Assembly (NCBI RefSeq): GCF_048269545.1
Contig: NZ_JBLXIJ010000013.1
Coordinates: 1-35,793 of the forward strand
Source of the DNA: Halpernia sp048269545
GTDB lineage: Bacteria > Bacteroidota > Bacteroidia > Flavobacteriales > Weeksellaceae
Direction of reading: 5' to 3'
DNA length: 35,793 bases
Shown: positions 32,683 through 35,793 of the stretch, one piece after another
Layout: every line of letters starts with the position of its first letter
Position numbering within the stretch: position 1 is the stretch's first letter
Made by a program: the position numbers and the translations under genes
Notes under the pieces: model-generated
What the model was told of the DNA's origin: nothing
What the model saw: only the letters and a program-made list of their open reading frames with translations
Databases searched by the model: none

Positions 32683-35544
32683 ATGAATACACAGCAATTT
32701 GTAAACCGTCACATTAGTCTTAATGAAAGTGATACCAAAGAAATGCTCGATAAAATTGGCGTTTCTTCTATTTCAGAATTAATTTCACAAACCATTCCCG
32801 ATTCTATAAGATTGGAGAAAGATTTGGAGATTTCTAAACCACTTTCAGAATATGAAATGTTGGCTCATTCTAAAGAACTGGCTTCAAAAAATTTAATGTT
32901 TGATAATTACATCGGTTTTGGATATCATAATGTGATTTTACCTTCTGCAATTCAAAGAAATATTTTAGAAAATCCAAGTTGGTACACCGCTTATACGCCT
33001 TATCAAGCAGAAATTGCACAAGGAAGATTAGAAGCGCTTTTAAATTATCAAACTTTAGTGGTGAGTTTAACAGGTTTGCCAATTGCAAATGCTTCTTTGT
33101 TGGACGAATCAACAGCTGCAGCCGAAGCAATGCACATGTTTTTTGAAAGCCGAACGAAAGATCAAAAGAAAGCTGAAGCCATTAAATTTTTCATTTCAGA
33201 TTTGGTTTTGCCGCAAACAATATCAGTTTTAAAAACGAAAGCCAAAGGTTTGGGAATTGATATTATAATTGGTAATCATAAAAACCATCAGTTTAATGAT
33301 TCTTATTTTGGAGTTTTACTTCAATATCCAGGTAAAAATGGCGGAATTATAGATTACACAGAAAATATTAAATATTATAAAGAAAATAATTTGCAAGTTG
33401 TAGTTGCTTGTGATCCATTATTTTTAGTAAAAGCAAAATCTCCTGCGGAAATGGGTGCAGATTGTGCAGTTGGAACTACTCAAAGATTTGGAATTCCAAT
33501 GGGTTATGGCGGTCCACACGCCGCTTTTTTCGCTTGTAAAGAAAATTATAAAAGAGATATTCCGGGAAGAATTATTGGCGTTTCTCAAGATATGTATGGA
33601 AAACGTGCATTAAGAATGGCTTTGCAAACCAGAGAACAACATATTAAAAGAGAAAGAGCAACTTCAAATATTTGTACAGCACAAGTTCTTTTAGCTGTAA
33701 TGGCTTCAATGTACGCTGTTTATCATGGATCAAAAGGTTTAAATTTTATTGCGGATCAAATTCATTTTAAAACCATTGCTTTAAAAGAAGGTTTAGGAAT
33801 GCTCGGTTATGATTTGGTTGAGGAGCCAATTTTTGACACCGTAAAATTCCGAATGCATCCGGAAGATAAAAACGCTTTGATGCGTTTAATGCGTGATCAA
33901 AAAATAAACTTAAATTATTTCTCTGAAGGTTTCGTCAGTATTTCTTTAAATGAAACTTCAACTTTGGAGAAACTTCAAAAATTGTTTGATGCTTTTGCCC
34001 AGTTTGTAGATAAGCAAAGTTTTAAACTTTTAGTGAAAGAAAATATTGTAATTCCGTCAGAAATTTTACGTCAAGACGAAATTTTAACCGAAGATGTTTT
34101 TAATTCTTATCATACAGAAACAGAATTAATGCGTTACATCAAAAGATTAGAACGCAAAGATCTGTCTCTTACAGATTCTATGATTTCTCTTGGTTCTTGC
34201 ACCATGAAATTAAATGCAGCAACCGAAATGCTTCCAATTTCTTGGGCAGAATGGGGAAGTGTGCATCCTTTTGTACCGACTGAACAAGCAGGAGGTTATC
34301 AAATAATGATAAAAGAATTAGAAAAAGATTTAGCAGAAATTACTGGTTTTGCAGGAACTTCCTTACAACCAAATTCTGGCGCACAAGGAGAATACGCGGG
34401 TTTAATGGTCATTAGAGAATATCAAAAATCAATTGGAGAAAGCCATCGGAATATTGTTTTAATTCCGCAATCTGCGCATGGAACGAATCCAGCTTCTGCG
34501 GTTTTATCTGGTTGTAAAGTGGTTGTGGTAAAAAATCTTGAAAATGGTGAAATTGACGCCGAAGATTTTAAAGCCAAAGCAGAACTTCACAAAGAAAACC
34601 TTTCTGCGGCAATGATTACTTACCCTTCTACTTATGGTTTTTTTGATGAAAACATTAAAGAAATTATAAAAATAATTCATGATAATGGCGGGCAAGTTTA
34701 CATGGACGGCGCAAATATGAATGCGCAAGTCGGTTTCACAAGTCCGGGAAATGTGGGTGCAGATGTTTGTCATCTTAATTTACATAAAACTTTTGCAATT
34801 CCTCACGGCGGCGGCGGACCTGGAGTTGGACCAATTTGCGTTGCAGAACATTTAGTGAAATTTTTGCCGACCAATCCAAATATTAAAATCGGAACAAAAG
34901 AATCTATAGATGCAATTTCTGGCGCTCCTTACGGCTCGTCTTTGGTTTTAAATATTTCTTACGCTTATATTAAAATGCTTGGAACTTCAGGTTTAATGAA
35001 AGCCACAGAACACGCTATTTTAAACGCAAATTATTTAAAAGAAGTTCTTGAGGAACATTTTCCAATTTTATACCGCAATTCCAAAGGAAGAGTGGCGCAC
35101 GAATGTATTGTAGATTTCCGCCAATTTAAAGCGATTGGAATTGAAGTTGCAGATGTGGCGAAAAGATTAATGGATTACGGTTATCACGCACCAACTGTAA
35201 GTTTCCCAGTTGCAGGAACTTTAATGATTGAACCAACAGAATCTGAAAGCAAAGAAGAAATCGATCGTTTTGCAGAAGCCTTAATTTCAATTAAAAAAGA
35301 AATTGATGAAATTGCAAATGGAGAAGCGGACGAAAAAAATAACGTCTTGAAAAACGCACCACACACAATGGAAGTGGTAATTTCTGATTCTTGGGATAAA
35401 CTTTATTCCCGTGAAAAAGCGGCATATCCTTTAGAATGGGTTCGTGGAAGAAAATTCTTCGCCTCAGTTTCTAGAGTTGATGATGCTTTTGGTGATAGAA
35501 ATTTGGTTTGCACTTGTGCGCCAATTGAAAGTTATATGGAATAA
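32683..35544 (+). CDS. gcvP: Glycine dehydrogenase (decarboxylating), P-protein of the glycine cleavage system
   Basis: A 953-residue single-chain P-protein, the normal size when the two halves are fused. It is PLP-dependent: it decarboxylates glycine and passes the aminomethyl group to the lipoyl arm of GcvH in the cytoplasm. The Schiff-base lysine is Lys702 in NLHKTFAIPHGGGGPG. The N-terminal half has the conserved GIGY-type FIGFGYHNVILPSAIQRN equivalent, and the second half begins near LGSCTMKLNA. The ATG at 32683 is preferred over an in-frame TTG 12 nt upstream because homologs start MNTxxFVxRH. A candidate promoter upstream (TTTG, 18 nt, GAAATTTG, one mismatch) lies at 32609-32638. gcvT and gcvH are not in the window. 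Confidence 0.95.
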   Translation: MNTQQFVNRHISLNESDTKEMLDKIGVSSISELISQTIPDSIRLEKDLEISKPLSEYEMLAHSKELASKNLMFDNYIGFGYHNVILPSAIQRNILENPSWYTAYTPYQAEIAQGRLEALLNYQTLVVSLTGLPIANASLLDESTAAAEAMHMFFESRTKDQKKAEAIKFFISDLVLPQTISVLKTKAKGLGIDIIIGNHKNHQFNDSYFGVLLQYPGKNGGIIDYTENIKYYKENNLQVVVACDPLFLVKAKSPAEMGADCAVGTTQRFGIPMGYGGPHAAFFACKENYKRDIPGRIIGVSQDMYGKRALRMALQTREQHIKRERATSNICTAQVLLAVMASMYAVYHGSKGLNFIADQIHFKTIALKEGLGMLGYDLVEEPIFDTVKFRMHPEDKNALMRLMRDQKINLNYFSEGFVSISLNETSTLEKLQKLFDAFAQFVDKQSFKLLVKENIVIPSEILRQDEILTEDVFNSYHTETELMRYIKRLERKDLSLTDSMISLGSCTMKLNAATEMLPISWAEWGSVHPFVPTEQAGGYQIMIKELEKDLAEITGFAGTSLQPNSGAQGEYAGLMVIREYQKSIGESHRNIVLIPQSAHGTNPASAVLSGCKVVVVKNLENGEIDAEDFKAKAELHKENLSAAMITYPSTYGFFDENIKEIIKIIHDNGGQVYMDGANMNAQVGFTSPGNVGADVCHLNLHKTFAIPHGGGGPGVGPICVAEHLVKFLPTNPNIKIGTKESIDAISGAPYGSSLVLNISYAYIKMLGTSGLMKATEHAILNANYLKEVLEEHFPILYRNSKGRVAHECIVDFRQFKAIGIEVADVAKRLMDYGYHAPTVSFPVAGTLMIEPTESESKEEIDRFAEALISIKKEIDEIANGEADEKNNVLKNAPHTMEVVISDSWDKLYSREKAAYPLEWVRGRKFFASVSRVDDAFGDRNLVCTCAPIESYME

Positions 35545-35793
35545 TCTTTTCCACTTTGCCAAAGTTCTAAATCTTTGGCAATGTTTAATAAAATTTTATA
35601 TAAAATCCCTTTCGGTTTTGATTGGGATTTTTTCTGTTTGGGCTAAAAGTCGAGAAACTTTGTGAAGCGGAAAATATCACTTCTCATTTGTGCTTTTGTC
35701 ATGGATTGCAAATCCGCCTTTACTTTGTATTTATAAAAAAAGTAACTTTATTCAAAGAAAAGCAGAGGTGAACTAGCAAATCCGCAAAGTTTA
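35545..35793. other. Non-coding tail with hairpins and short repeats
   Basis: After gcvP an inverted repeat TTGCCAAAG/CTTTGGCAA (35556-35564 and 35573-35581) lacks a T tract and may be a dispersed intergenic repeat or RNA-stability element. GCAAATCCGC occurs twice (35708-35717 and 35776-35785). No gene was recognised up to the window end. Confidence 0.5.
35602..35633 (+). terminator. Probable terminator of gcvP
   Basis: AAAATCCC (35602-35609) pairs with GGGATTTT (35624-35631) over a 14-nt loop, and further T follow. It lies about 60 nt past the gcvP stop codon. Confidence 0.6.

Overview
The window looks like a low-GC member of the Bacteroidota, most likely class Flavobacteriia and perhaps Weeksellaceae (Chryseobacterium or Kaistella-like); the genus is a guess. 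The reasons are very AT-rich DNA, a SusC/SusD pair, promoters of the Bacteroidota type (TTG or TTTG, about 18-23 bp, then TAnnTTTG), few Shine-Dalgarno sites, and single-chain glycine decarboxylase.

Region 1 (about 160-13770, all +) is a surface-polysaccharide (O-antigen or capsule) cluster. In order it holds an SDR sugar epimerase, a Wzx-type flippase, a hexapeptide acetyltransferase, an EpsG/Wzy-like polymerase, two glycosyltransferases, a beta-helix lipoprotein broken by an in-frame stop, a third glycosyltransferase, a WecA/WbpL-like initiating transferase, a PglC-like initiating transferase, a PglE-like aminotransferase, a Gfo/Idh/MocA oxidoreductase and RmlC. Several genes use GTG or TTG starts. 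Two different initiating enzymes, a possible SDR remnant and an orphan rmlC suggest a mosaic locus.

Region 2 (13816-17811, +) is mostly housekeeping: a cation:proton antiporter with a possibly leaderless message, rimO, a small RlpA-like protein in which the expected catalytic His is Asn, and an unrecognised membrane protein. rimO and the RlpA gene end in clear intrinsic terminators.

Region 3 (17982-30411, -) is a polysaccharide utilisation locus. A membrane-spanning one-component regulator (propeller, Y_Y_Y domain, LuxR-type HTH) lies upstream of susC, susD, a GDPD-GH16 fusion, an EEP-family hydrolase lipoprotein and a GH3 beta-glucosidase. GH16 plus GH3 point to a beta-glucan. The fused phosphodiesterase and the EEP hydrolase raise the possibility that the glycan carries phosphodiester (for example glycerophosphate) groups. 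A perfect 12-bp hairpin separates susD from the enzymes.

Region 4 (30639-35793) holds tRNA-Ser(GGA) with a consensus promoter and terminator, type I asparaginase (both -), a tail-anchored J-domain protein with an Ig-like middle domain, and gcvP (both +). The window ends in non-coding DNA with hairpins. No rRNA, CRISPR array, IS element or prophage gene was seen.
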